A DNA stretch of 64,000 nucleotides from Adiantum capillus-veneris (Eukaryota; Streptophyta; Polypodiopsida; Polypodiales; Pteridaceae), in NCBI GenBank assembly GCA_014529385.2, contig CM043943.1, positions 150,817,092-150,881,091 of the forward strand. Direction: 5' to 3'. Below the pieces are notes generated by a model, which searched no databases, had not been told where the DNA came from, and worked only from the letters and a program-made list of their open reading frames with translations. Every line of letters starts with the position of its first letter. The first letter of the stretch is position 1. The translations under genes were made by a program, and so were the position numbers. Shown here in pieces: positions 33,101 to 46,800 of the stretch.

Positions 33101-33826
33101 ATCTACTAGATAAAGCTTGGTAATTAAACATGACAAAATGGAGTAAAGCTGATCCATCTGGCCACATAGACTAGAACCCCCTAGGGTGTGTGTATTCTTA
33201 TCCAACAAGAATGAATGGATGGACAACACAGGCTCACTCTACAAGACGTGACAATTATCCAAGAACCAATGCGAGTGGTCTTACCATTGACTAAACATGT
33301 CATGGGAGTGTGTTTCCCATAAAACTATGATTATCTAGAAGAAGATTTAAGAATATATCCCACATAATTCGACAAAATAGTTTCTATATATAAGGAAGCA
33401 AAATATCATCACCATAGAGAGTGAAGTTATCCGAAAGATGCACTATCGTAAAACTCATCCTCCTTTGCGTCTTTAGCTTTGTAGCAAAAGCACAAGTAAT
33501 CTTCATGTCATAAAATAATTTTCCAACATCACAAGCAACAGTTTGATGTACAAGACAACTCCATCTTTTTTTATTTGATAAAAAATTCATGCAACTCCAT
33601 AGAATCTCGAAGCTGTGATATGAATGAGTCCAGTATCTTCGACTCTTGTAGAAGAGAAATGAAAATCTAAAATATCTCTCGAATGGTGTAAAATTGGACT
33701 CTGCGTGTGAGACCCAAGAATCTATAGAACGTCTTCTTGTTCCTTGCCGGGATTTTTTTTTCCTGAAAGCCAATTTTTATAGAAATTTTTTCTAATCAAC
33801 ACCTCACTTAAATACCACGTTGGTGA

Positions 33827-34160
33827 ACAGAGACGAAGAGGGAGATGGTGAAGAGAGGGTGGAGATCACAAGCAGAGGGAGAGGAAGAGAGACTTTTGAT
33901 ATAGTTATATGTGCAACCAAAAATACTTCTCTCAATCAAAATATGAACCATCACAAAGTATTTATAAAGCCTTCAAGGGTTATGCAAGGACTTACCTTCA
34001 CTAGACAGACAACCTACCAACCACTCAAGCTTGTGGTGCATGTTGTGCATGCCTTAAGAGTCCTAAACCATGAAGGACTTACCTTCACTAGACAACCTAC
34101 CTCGTGCATGCTCCGCATGTTTTAAGAGTCCTAAACCATGAAGAGGCTTATTGCTAACAT
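33827..34160 (-). repeat. LTR-like direct repeat, copy 2
   Basis: The second copy of the 32828 repeat, ending in the same GCTTATTGCTAACA. It carries an extra internal duplication of ACTTACCTTCACTAGACA (about 33990 and 34077). The ~730 bp between copies has no intact coding frame. Confidence 0.6.
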
Positions 34161-35627
34161 CCCCATGGGCTTTGACATGTTTTCCCATATCATACACTCC
34201 TCTCGTCGTGTACTAAATTTTTATTACTTGAAGAGTCTTCTTCAAGACCTTTCCAAGAGACCTTCCCTTGAAAAATTAAAACACCCATTTATATTTATTA
34301 AAAATAAGATCCCTCGAAACTTCATCAACATTGACCTTATCGATTGTTCATAGTGCAACTACCTCCCAAGATGGAGTTGAAGCAAAGGCTACCATCCTCA
34401 ACCTTATGGAATTAGGAGATTTTGGAGGTCTTTTAGAGGGCCATAATGAAGAGAGAGAAAAGGAAGCGCGTCCAATGAGCAGCAGGCAAGGTAATGTATA
34501 AATGTCTGAAACAAATGAAGGAATACTAAAAAAAACTGATCAAACGTGAGGTAACTTCTTGTTTTTACGGGGTTTGCAATATCCATATGTGGACCCACTG
34601 TAAACCGATTCTAATAGCCTTGAATGTACTGAAAGATAGCTATGAAAAACTATCATAGTCCCGCCACGAAAAGGTACTGAAAGACAGTGTTCAAAACTGA
34701 TATTTCCTCCATTACAAGCAAGATGAGGCTTTCTTTTCCACTCAGAAAGAACCATGGCTCTTCTTCTTCTTCTTATTTCCGAATTAAAAACCTCAAGGGT
34801 TGTTGTACTCCCTCTCCAGCTAGCTTGACCATTAGTCTACCACGGAGGCAACGCAACAACATCAGCTCTATATCCATCTCAAACTCTATTACTATAGACA
34901 GTCAATGGCAAGAGCATATGATATGCAAAGGTTCATGGGTTCTCATGCAACCAAGAAGGCATAAAAGATCCTCTACAACAAATCTATTATGAATGTACAT
35001 AGTTAGCATTCTTAGAGTATTTGTAAGAACAAATTTTGAAACAGTCAATGGGCTATTCTACAAATTCTACAAATACATGATCAAAATGTTCTCTAAGCAG
35101 AAGGGCGGGGAGAGAGTTGTGCCCGGTGGATTAAGTAAACCCTTATGTGTTGTGTCATCTATCAACCAAGTGTTGTCAACATCAAATGGTACATGGATTT
35201 GAGAAAAAGGTTTGTAATAAAGGTATACATCTAGTTTTGTGGGGTGGTAGTGGCCATCAATGACAACACACGGTTTGGCAATACAAAAAATAAAATTACA
35301 AGCGCTCCATTTTGACTACGTTGCAAACTACGGAGTGAGGGGGTTGAGGTTTCTTTGTTGCACAGAATACCATATCGCTATGCGGAACCTTCTTAGAAGA
35401 AATTGCAAAAATTCCTTAGTGCTCAGTTGCACAAAATGCGACCAAGTATTCGAAAGTTGCACAGGTTCAGAGCTTCTACATTTGAATTATATGGATCTCA
35501 AAAAAGCAACAATTCGTTGATGTCCAAAATAATTAGTTTCCGCAAACATTTAGTAAAACAAATAAGTAGTTAGATCGTAGGAAGACTTTCACATTCTTTT
35601 ACATTGGTTATTACTGAAACAATCATG
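34161..35627. other. No gene recognised
   Basis: A few open frames of up to ~100 codons on both strands (e.g. 34687-34992 plus) lack recognisable domains. No element ends were seen. Confidence 0.45.
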
Positions 35628-36541
35628 TCAATGTCTAGCAAAGACATACTGCATTTGACTGGTGTGGAGGTTGTCAACATTCTCCATCTTTTTCTCCTCG
35701 CTCCCTTGTGCTTCTGTTGTACGAGACTCTTGTAACTCTATTATAGAGTGTTCCATAGCAGAAGAATTAGCTTCTACTGTGGTCTGCTCTATTTGAGGCT
35801 CAGGCAGAGATGACTGTTCAAGCTCTACCGATGGAATAGTGGAGGGCTCTTCTTGGGGGATGTGAGTTTCTTCCTCAGCCCCTCCATCTGCGTGGTCTAC
35901 ATGATCCACCAATGGAATGGTGGAGGGATCTGCTTGAAGGTTGGGAGTTTCAATATGAATTTCTTCTTCAGTCCCTCCCGGTGCATGATCTGCAGTAACT
36001 TCTTCCATATGAAGAACTGCATCTGTAAAGTGAGATTCAATTGGAACCCCTCCCGGTGCATGATATGGCTCCTCGACACTTCCCTTAACCGGTCCCTCTG
36101 TTTGATTATTCCTTTCCTCAGTCCGTCCCTGCTACAATATGGTCATCCAACTGGGTGTCTTCTGCATCCATACTTACAAGATGTGAAATAGAAAGCAACA
36201 AATGCTTGATGAGAGTCACACAATATCGATGCAAATACTGTATTGTGTACTTCTCAAATGCAATCTGCAAAAGAAAAATGAAAACAAAAAGGAATTGAGA
36301 GACACTTCTATTGCAACAATCACCATGTTATAGTAATGCTTTACAAAATGCCTACCTTTGACATAATCGCTGTAGTGCAAAGAAGCTCTGCAGTATGTAC
36401 TGGCTCTTGATCAAACTACAAAACAATTAATGGAAGTTATTCTCTATTCTAAAGCATGAAGCCAAGTATGTTACAGGATGTGAACTTGTCTTACTTTAGG
36501 CATATATAGACCATTGAATCTGTTATTTGAGCAGATGGATC
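35628..36541 (-). CDS. Unrecognised gene, last four exons
   Basis: Exons on the minus strand: 36495-36541, 36356-36415, 36178-36264 and 35628-36131 (stop). Each is bounded by AG/GT sites and all three junctions are phase 0. The short exons read ...NRFNGLYMPK / FDQEPVHTAELLCTTAIMSK / IAFEKYTIQYLHRYC plus a helical tail. The terminal exon (about 167 residues) is acidic and contains degenerate repeats of (D/Y)HAPGG and PSTIP...VDH or VEL. I do not recognise the family. A 98-bp GA tract lies just upstream of the first exon seen, and earlier exons could not be placed. Confidence 0.6.
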
Positions 36542-36598
36542 CTGCAATACATTAGTATCTACAGAGATTGTGAGAAAGAGAGAGATAGAGCTACAGAG

Positions 36599-37313
<715 letters not shown>

Positions 37314-37610
37314 TTATTGGATTTGGGTGGTTAATGAAGTCACATTTTGGGTGACTGTGTGCTCCACTTCTTTGTCCTTTGCCAAGATATGGTCGATATC
37401 CGCTAGGTTCTGAGATTTGAGCCATTCAAGGTGCACTTTGAGGGAAACAAGGTGCTCTTTGAGTTTGTCATTCTTGTTCTTCAACTCCTTGACTTGGGCT
37501 TCGAGGAGGCGGTCAAACGGGTCCACCCTAGGAGTAACCACGAATGATCGAGTCCTTCTCGTTGTTGAGGGGGCACCAATATTGTTCTTGACATCATTGG
37601 TTTTGGCCAT
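37314..37610 (-). CDS. Hypothetical 98-residue coiled-coil protein or gag fragment
   Basis: An open frame of 98 codons with a basic, Thr/Arg-rich start (residues 1-30) and then a Lys/Glu/Leu-rich coiled coil (EAQVKELKNKNDKLKEHLVSL and following). No zinc knuckle or pol is nearby. It could be a retroelement gag N-terminus or a gene fragment. Confidence 0.35.
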   Translation of the reverse strand: MAKTNDVKNNIGAPSTTRRTRSFVVTPRVDPFDRLLEAQVKELKNKNDKLKEHLVSLKVHLEWLKSQNLADIDHILAKDKEVEHTVTQNVTSLTTQIQ

Positions 37611-37962
37611 TATTGCTTTTACTCTGTGTATAGGGTTTTCTTGGGTGGAAACTTCTCAATAGAGGCCGTTAGTGGGCTGCTATCAACAGAGGCTGTTGGG
37701 CCTTAGATTGGATTTGCAGAGGCGAGGGTTTTCAGTTGTTGCTGCGTGAGTGGATTTGCACAGGGTGCTCGGACTCAAGGCTTGGATTTGCGGAGGTGGT
37801 TTATGCAGAGCGAGTCTGTCACGGTTGAGCACAGTGTTGCGCGAGTCTCTTTGGGTGGAGCATCGAGTTCTAAATTTAGGTAGGGTAGAGTAGAGGCTAA
37901 CACCCCCCACATGGCTGCCCCTTGCCCAAGGGGGACTGGGAGAGCGGAAGGGTGGTAGCTAG

Positions 37963-38065
<103 letters not shown>

Positions 38066-38156
38066 CATTCAACAATGCAGACTCCAAGAAAAGATACTCC
38101 TTGTCACACACATGTTTGGTTGCGTTTTCCTTTCAACTGTCTATTTGGAAGTAGTC

Positions 38157-38391
38157 TCATGTTCTTGCCAACGACGCGCATAGAGGGTGGCATGTTGAGT
38201 TCACGCATGGCCGTGTGCAGTTTGTAGAAAACACCCTACTTTTCTTGATTTCTCTCACTGTATTATATAGATATAGGTACATCCATACACCTTTGCTTTT
38301 TTTTTTTCTCATGTTCCTGCCAACGACGCGTATAGAGGGCGACATGTTGAGTGCATGCATGCCCGTGTGCCATTTGCAAAAAACACCCTAA
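38157..38391. repeat. Direct duplication of ~83 bp, 151 bp apart
   Basis: CATGTTCTTGCCAACGACGC (38158) and CATGTTCCTGCCAACGACGC (38310) each start ~83 bp of near-identical sequence ending AAAACACCCTA. The intervening TATATAGATATAG...CCATACACCTTTG stretch recurs again at 38660-38700. Confidence 0.8.
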
Positions 38392-38436
38392 TTTGCTTGC
38401 TTGTGTGACATCACAAAAAATAAAGCATTTTTCTCA

Positions 38437-38551
<115 letters not shown>

Positions 38552-38734
38552 AATACAACTAGGTAGAACAATATATATACATATATATAAAAGGAGCCAA
38601 AGAGAGCTAATCTCAGTGTGTGTTTTTGTGTATGTGTATTTAAAGCAGGAGGATTTATATAGAATTATATAGATATAGCTATATCCATACACCTTTGTTT
38701 TTTTGTGTGGTTCTTAATTACCCTTATTTCTAGG

Positions 38735-40050
38735 CATCAAAGCTCCCAAAAGAAAGAGACCAAAAGTAGATCCGGAGTGTTCGTTTGCGTAGCAGCAAGC
38801 AACTACCTCTTCACTGGAGTTGTTAACCGGTTCAATGAAAAGAAAAATTGACTTCAGTGAATCTTCAGAGATTGTTGCTATGGCAGCAAAGGAGCTTGTC
38901 ATGAACTAAGATGTAGATGTTGTAGAGGAGGACTCAGAACCTTCTGCAAGTCAGGAGGATAACAAAAGTCAAGAGGACAATGGAACCCCCGAGGTTCTTT
39001 TGCTCAAATCACTAAAGAGGAAGGTGGATTTTTCATCCAGCACTATCTGTGGGCCACCTACAAAGCGCAACACAAAAGACAAGATGAAAAAAGAGATAGC
39101 TGTTGTGGAAGAACCTGTAATCATCGATGAAAGGCTATTTGACTTTTCAATTTCTACAAGAGCTGATGAGAAATTTCATCAATTATCTGAAATGTTTAAT
39201 GCCAACTTTAATCTTGATGATCTTCTTGCTCAACACACCAATTTCTTAAAGAATGAAAGACAGAGTTTTGAGCTGGAGGTACAAAAGGGCAGGGCCAGTC
39301 TTGATGACAAGGTTGTTGTTCACTTCAAAGATCGTGATCCCAAAGGAGGTTCACACCAAAAATGCAATCAGTTTCCATTGTCATAGAGATCCTATGGTGC
39401 CCTATGCACAAAAAGGAGTGCAAGCTTATCCAGGAGCCCTTTGGCTTTTTCTTCTATCAATACACTACATGTTAGTTTTATGAAAAACCCTGATGAAGTC
39501 ATGGAGGAACAAGTTCTACCTCTAGATGAACAAGAAGACAAAGAAAAGGACTACAATGAAGTGAAAGAGATAGAGGAGGCCATTAACTTTGAGTCTGAAG
39601 CAAAGGAGGTCGATCAATGAAAAATGATGTCTATGAAAACATAAAAAATCAAGCTACCCTTGGATGTGTTTGGATTCAATGAGAAACAAGCTAAGTTGAT
39701 GCTTCTTGGTGTGCCAAAATTTAGATTTGGCGATATGATATACATTTTTCTCCATGACATTCAAATTATTTTTTGTCTGAGGGAAGTTTGCACTAGGCAC
39801 CCTCTCCAAATTCCACCAGGAGAGGTGTGGCTTTGTCTCCGAAGCCAGCAATGATGACAAGGCAATGGAAACCTCCAACAACCCACTAAAGTGCCTCAAA
39901 CTATGTTTCCAAAAAGCAAAAAAGTATAAGGAGATACTGCCTAATGAGGCTACTTTTCAAGCAATCAAGAATAGTCTGAAGCCCTCAACGAGCAATGAAG
40001 AAATGGGATGCCACCTGCGAGCGGACAACTTTGATAAAACCCCTATATAG
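38735..40050 (+). pseudogene. Decayed gene of unknown function with basic clusters
   Basis: Broken plus-strand frames read KAPKRKRPKVDPE and MKRKIDFSESSEIVA, with in-frame stops at about 38787 and 38907. An acidic EDNKSQEDN stretch and an open segment (39000-39386) follow, including KSLKRKVDFSSST and LFDFSISTRADEKFHQLSEM. Further frames continue to about 40048 (KFRFGDMIYIFLHDI; MKTSNNPLKCLKLC-like). Lys/Arg clusters suggest a nuclear protein. The family is unrecognised. Confidence 0.45.
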
Positions 40051-41170
40051 GACTCATATTAGGGGATATGACCCCCCTTTATACGATTATACGACAATCA
40101 ATGAAGAAAACTATCATACCCCTATCTTACATATAAAATTTAGGTCTCACATGATCTAATTGAGTAAAACTAGTCAAAGAGTGTGTAGCAAAGTGATTGG
40201 CAATGTAGTAAGGAAGCACTTATATTGATAGCTAGATGTACCCTCAATGTGTCTTAGTTTGACTTTCAAACTATGTGCCCAATCAACCTGCACTCTGGCT
40301 ACTCGTCCAATTCTGCCCATCCAAATCTGGTGTAAATCAACCCTTGACCTGCTCCAAATCAACCCTTATCTATGACCGGCTTGATGCAAAATTTGATGTG
40401 TGACCTGATAAAAAACTTCCCCTAAATTCATCTGAGTTCTAGTGCACACCGGTGACCAATCGTTACAAGTAATCATTCCCCCCATAAATATGATACCCTC
40501 CTCCCTTATTTTTAATCTTGGGAGATGAATTATTCAGGGCCTGCCCCTAACTTATACGCTTATGTAGCTTGTAAAAAAACCCCCCTCCCTTGCACTTACG
40601 TGGTGCGGTAAGGTTTTCCATGGTGAATCCCCCGGGGAAGAAATAGAGGAATAGTACAAGCGCCTAGTACAGGGGTCGACTCTCTTGATGGACCTATGGA
40701 AGGAGGAACTTTGGATGCAAGATGAAAGTTTATGGTAATCCCCCCCGTCCCGCCCCCCGTCCCATGTCTTTCTGTGAATTTGACACTTAAATTATGTCTG
40801 TAGTTTTGGATTGCTAAAAAGGATGGCTTCATCTGTCGTCACACCCGAGAGTACCGTGGAAGAGATGCAATTCTTTCACAATATCTAAATAAAATTTGCG
40901 GGTCCATCACTTTTACAGACTCCATAACAAACATGGAGATTTTGCCATTGCACTCATTCCACAATTATACATACACTTTAGTCTTTTGAGGTCACCTGCA
41001 AGATTCCATTGGACTTGAAAGTCTTTCCTCACCATCCACTGACAACACCTTTCCTCGATCCATTTGTCCATCAATTATGTCAAGAATGAGGGTTTGATTG
41101 AATACCCAAAGTAAAATTTCACGGTCCTCTTTCTTTACCTGAAAGATTTAGCTTGATGTGATGTGAAATG
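40051..41170. other. No gene recognised
   Basis: Contains C-rich runs (40580 and 40741-40765). No supported coding or mobile element. Confidence 0.45.
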
Positions 41171-41177
41171 AAATGTA

Positions 41178-42522
41178 TTATTTTAGTAAAAGGGTTGTAA
41201 GAAAATGAATCACCTCAAAAGCACCCAACCACCATATGTGCGCTTTTGACTGAGCACTAAAGTATAAAGGGTCGTTGGTAGGACATTTTGAAACTGTTCT
41301 ATTCATCAATGTTATTGTAATTCGCTCTAGCTTCTTCTCTTTTAGAATCTCACACTCATCTAGCTTCAAGACAAAATGTAGCACATCGCCAGTCTCTTCA
41401 AATGTGACATTGTAGAACTCTACCATTTTGGTCTGCAACATAGTAAGGTCCATGAAGATATTGCTGTGCTCATCATAAGTTGTAGCTGTTCCTTGGCCTT
41501 TGTAAGTATTTTGAATGTGAAAGAGACAACGAAAAAAGTCATTTTGTGCGTTGTTGAGCTGAAGTCTCTCTGTCCAAACACTTGATCATGTCGGTAGCAG
41601 CTTGGATTTTATTCCCTTCTTCACAAATATGGAGGACACAGACTTTGAATAGCTGAATAGCCTCTCTTGCTCACACCAAGCGAGTCAAGTGTGCCTTGTA
41701 TCTCTGTTGCAGGCACTGCATTCTGAGAAATAAATCGGTCTACAACATCCCTTTGCAAAACCTTAAGCTTCTTGTCATGGATTATATCTTTTGCAAGGCT
41801 GCTGCTTATTAAAGGCTTCACATACTTCTCTAAATTGGTTGTAGGATCAACGTTTTCTTTGTCTGGATAGATAGCTTGCCTACAAAGATAGCAATACATA
41901 ACTCAAAGCAATACATTGATTACTATGTCTAGAAAGAAAGCATAAATAATGAAAGACCAATACATTGATTAGCATACATAAGTATGTCTACAAAAAAAGC
42001 GTACATCAGTCATACAAAGAAACCAATACATAGAAAGATTGAGCTCCTCACCTCAATGCTTGTATTTTCTTTTCAAACCACCAGATCCAATCTTCAAGGT
42101 TTCAAGATTTCTTCTTTCGCACACAAGCACCCAAGCTTGTATCTTTCTTGTGTAACCGTGACCTCTGCACCTTTTCTCGTAGGACCTGTAATTCATATGT
42201 GTGCTGCAATATGGTTTTCTGGTCATTACAATGCAAATCATGGAGTCGTAGATTTTTCTTTCGCTTGAGCATGAAGCATGCATATGCAATTTTCAGCTTG
42301 GCTAGTTAAGGCTTTGCAATATCCAAGCAACCCATTCTCTCCATCACCAACAAAGGTCAATAGACCAGTAGGATTTGTAAATGCGAGAGAGGCATTAGTC
42401 TTAGGATTAAGAGGATAGAGGGAACCATTCGTCCAAATGTCTACATGTTGTGCTCCCTCTGCTCTCTCTTTTCCTGCTTCTGTGACTTGGGTATTGGTTT
42501 TACTCCGCTTACATAGAGGCAC
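41178..42522 (-). pseudogene. Decayed multi-exon gene of unknown function
   Basis: Pieces on the minus strand: 42238-42522 (IWTNGSLYPLNPKTNASLAF), about 42055-42215 (coiled coil ELQVLREKVQRSRLHKKD, then a TGA, then NLEDWIWWFEKKIQALR), 41621-41879 (QAIYPDKENVDPTTNLEKYV to GVSKRGYSAIQ), and 41178-41600. The second and third pieces join perfectly (AG|G CAA; donor GTGAGG, acceptor TTTGTAG), so this was a spliced gene. The premature stop and at least one frameshift near 41640 indicate a pseudogene. No domain recognised. Confidence 0.6.
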
Positions 42523-42615
42523 ATATTATGGATCCAAGTCAATGTGTATATGATATTTAGAATGTTTGCTGGGGAGGTTTGAGTATGTGGAGGATAGGGC
42601 ACTAGTTGTGTAATT

Positions 42616-42649
42616 GGACACTTTAGTGTCCTGAGACACTAAAGTGTCC
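42616..42649. repeat. Perfect 15-bp hairpin
   Basis: GGACACTTTAGTGTC, loop CTGA, then the exact reverse complement. Each arm is itself nearly palindromic. Confidence 0.9.
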
Positions 42650-43877
42650 TGTTTTTCTACCAAGTTTTGGCAATTTATTTGTCAAGCTAGAAAGAAGTTT
42701 TTTACACCTTGATTCTACAATAGATTGGTTATGAGGAAAAGAAAACACCGGATTTTTCTCCATATCAAGATAAAATCTGTATGGAGAGAATTCTGGTAAG
42801 TTCTAAGACATAAATTTTAGTAAAATTTCAAGCTGTTTTACCAAAAAATCATAAAATTATTATATTTTTTTTGTAGAGATGGCCTCTTTGATGTTTATAA
42901 AAGCCAAGTGTTAGCATTTAGTGTTACAAAACAATGGAATGTACTTCAAAGATAAGTTTTCAAGTCACATGCAAGCTATAGACATAATTTCATACTTGAG
43001 CACGTGCTGAATAAGAGCATAATTTTGGTCTTCCAAAGGTCCCCTCATGAAATTGGTACTATTCTAGTGCAATTTGACGACTAAAAATGACTTTAGATGT
43101 TTAAACCAAGACACTACGTATTTTTTGGGCTCCCTAACTCAATTAAATCTCGTTGCTTGAACTCTATCTTGATTTTTTTATCGTGCAAAAACTCTTGAAA
43201 ATCTTGAATTCTCCATAATAACATTGAAACCAAGGTTTTAGGCACCCCAATTGTGTATGTACCACGTACTTTGATACATTTAATTGATCTACATGGAAAG
43301 TTTGATATTATTTGAGGTTTTGAATGCTTATGTCTCAAGAATGAAAATATGAAAGTTTTCTCTTATGGAGTTTTGAATATTTGAAATGATCCAATAGTTG
43401 TTGCATACCAAAACCCTTCTACTTGCCACCTTGAGTGCTCAATGGAAAGGGCAAGCAATGTATCATTTTCTAAGACTCACAAATACATTAGAAAAATATT
43501 TTTCTATGTATACGACGATATGCTTGAAATAACCATATCAAACACATGGAACTTTCCATTATTTTATATACTCCAAAGTCAAATTTTTTGCACATGAAAC
43601 TTTCAATTATCTATAGAAAAATTGTGGAAGTCACCTAAAATTTTCTACAAGGTCGCTCCATTTTTTTCTTGAGCTTATAAAGGCAATTTCTTCAAAGCGT
43701 CAATCGCTGTTTTACGAGGGTCAACTTGATGAGTATAGTTCTTGATCATGATAGACTCTAAAATGCAATGTTATATTTTTAAAAGGCCCTCTAGCTAACA
43801 TATTTTAGCATATCAAGAGGGTTTTCTTAAATAAACCGTCTATTGCAAGAAGCATTTAATTCAAATTTGTTAAAAAA
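42650..43877. other. AT-rich block between two palindromes
   Basis: About 1.2 kb without coding signal, bounded by related GGACACTT...AAGTGTCC palindromes. Confidence 0.5.
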
Positions 43878-43894
43878 GGACACTTAAAGTGTCC
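43878..43894. repeat. GGACACTT/AAGTGTCC palindrome
   Basis: 8-bp arms with a 1-base centre. Followed by CTGTTTTGGTACCAA, close to the CTGTTTTTCTACCAA that follows the 42616 hairpin. Confidence 0.85.
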
Positions 43895-46800
43895 TGTTTT
43901 GGTACCAAACTAGTGTTAGTGCAAGGAAGACAAGAAAGCCATTGCAGCTCAATGCTTCAAGATGACAAGGTGCATTAAATGTAACTAAAAAGAGACATTC
44001 CCTCAATCATCATGATCGTTATGGCTCTGTCAAAAGAATCCATTTGGAAGTACACTTTTTGAACGGTTGTTTGATGAAAACTTTTCTTTAACCACACCTA
44101 TTTTCTAGAGAGAGAATGCCAAAAAATTCCATTTTCTTAGAAGCCCCTCCAAATGACCTCCAAAATTTCCTAATGGGACACTATTAGTTTCAATGGATTA
44201 AGTTCTCCCTCCATTTATGAAAAGTCTACTTGCCTTATCAGTTTAAAAAATGGTGATGTGCTCATATGAGTAATGAGACATACATCCAAATTAGCTTTTT
44301 GAATTATTCATGTTAGGGAGTAGGGATTTTCCTTTGCATAAATTTTTGAGCCTAGCCAAACAAGTAAAAAGTGCTAGTATCCTTACATTAACCATATGGA
44401 GGAGGGTGCTTTCTATGCAAGTAGGTTTCTAAATATGAGTGAGTGTGTGTGGGTGTGTTTGCATGTGTCCCCACCCTTACCCAAACACCATACTCATTGG
44501 GGCAATAGGCCCACTGAGTATGAGCCTGCTACCTCATCAAGTTGATGAGAATATAGGGATCAAATTCAATCTCATTATGATAAATTTTTCAAGTTTAAGC
44601 GTGTTAATGACTTTGTTCCTTTTGAAACCGTTCTTGACCAGTTCAAAGATTCCTCAAATGCCAAAAAGGTGTTAATCCGATTCTCATATAGCAAGCTAGC
44701 ATGAGATTGAATCTTTCTTGTCAACAAGTATCTCATCTAGCATTTACCTATATAGGGAGGAACTAGATATCTAACCATGTTTGGATACTTAGTTCTTTTG
44801 ATAAATATTTTAAACTCAATCTAATATTTTTGTAGGATAGATCTCACTTAGATCTCGTTGAAAATATTGGTTATTGATGCTCATCAAATGATCGGGAGAT
44901 TTGTAAGGAGGAGGGAACATTCTTAGTTTTCTCGCAGACTACTATGTGCCACATTTTGGATGTATCATTTAAGTTCAAATAGGCTAGATAAAGATGACAC
45001 ATAATAGGAGAACAAGGAAGCTCCACATGGATAGCCTTTAGTGGCATGAAGATTTTTCCCCAGGATGGATTAATTTAGGATTGACTAATGTGGGAAAATA
45101 GATCAACAACAACAAAATGTAAAGGTGGTCTATACCTAGAAATATTTATTCCCTTAGGATAATGCTGCCAAAGTTAGATGAATACTTATTTTATGATTAA
45201 GTACTCATCTAGGGTGGGAAAATAACTCAACACGCACATTTTAAGGATGGTCTAGACCTAGAAATCTTTATTCACTTAGGATAATGTTTCCCAAATTAGA
45301 TTAATTTATAGAATTTGTTGCCCAAGCTATGTGAAGGTACTCATAATGTGGGAAAATAGTGCAACAAGAACAAAATGTAAGGATGTTCTCATATAATTAG
45401 TAACAAAAAATAACCAAAATATAGATAAGTTCATAAGGAAAATTAATCATGACCTTGGTGGCACTCTTTAGCAACAAAAAGGGATCACTTTTTCTAAAAA
45501 TCTCCTCATTGTCTTTTATTTTTATTTTTATAACACATCTCTCTTGAAACTGTAAGTTCATCACTACAACAAGGTAAAGGAGGCCTTAGCCACTCTGCCA
45601 ACTATCTTACCACCTAAGTGGGATGAAAAATTCTATGATTCACCTCAAGTGTTGGTGATGACTCGTTGGGGGCTGTGCTATCCAAAAGGATACGGCGACA
45701 TCTTTCATGAGGCCAATCTACTTCTCTAGTCGAATGATGACAGCAAGGAGAGAAAGGTTCACTCATGTGGAAACACTTAGTCTAGCTCTTTGATTTGCAA
45801 CTACAAAGTTTAGGTCATATTTTCTGCCTAAGCAATTTGTGATTCTAACCACAGATGAAATATTTCCCTATGTTGTACAACACATGGATGTGTCGGCTAG
45901 AATTTCTAAATGGCTTAGTTCTTCTGCAAGAGTTTGACTACACGGTACAGGTAGAAAGCACGACAAGGGAAAGTTTGGGGGGACTCATGACCTCCAAGTC
46001 TTTGAAGGAAGGAGAAGCAATCTAAGGAAGGAGAATCCGATTACCTCCAGTACCACCGAGGGTAGAAGGAGATACTCTCTCTACTCTTTGATGGAGCCTA
46101 CAAGCGAGGTCCGACAAAGCAGTGATAGCCGTTTTTTTGGCTCTCTGTTATTGCATAGTGAGTTATCTCCCCTATCAATTCACTCAAACACTGTGGTTAC
46201 CCTTACCCTTTCACTGTATATAGGTGCGTGTGAGTTAGGGGACTTTCCCATATCTCTTTACTGAAATAAAAAACCCTAATTAGCTAGTCATTAGGCTAGT
46301 TGAGCCAAAAAACATATAAATATAAAAAATATAGGTATATTATGGCCATGCGTATGTAAATATTTCTTTGTATATAGAGCCTAAATAAAAATATTTTTTC
46401 ATAATTATTTTGGTATTTATTTAATATTTCTACCTAGGTGTGTGTTATTTATGCTCTGTACATTGCCTCACCATTACCACAATTTTCTTACCATTTTTCA
46501 TTCTCTTTATTCCATATAGAAATATTTTCATGTAAGCTTCTCTTATTATTTGGTGTAACTCCTTCCAACAAAAATCCAAAAAAAACTAGTTTTATTTATG
46601 TGTATATTTTTTCACTATTGTGATTTTTCCCTTCCTTAATTTATTTTGTTTTTTTTCTAAAAATTAGAACACCAAAATTTATTTATCTTTTTATGGTAGC
46701 TCATAATGAGAGAGATTCTTTTGACCCCTTTATATTTTTTCCACTTATAATTATTGATATTGACATGTACATATTTTTAGGAACCCTCAATATTTGATTT

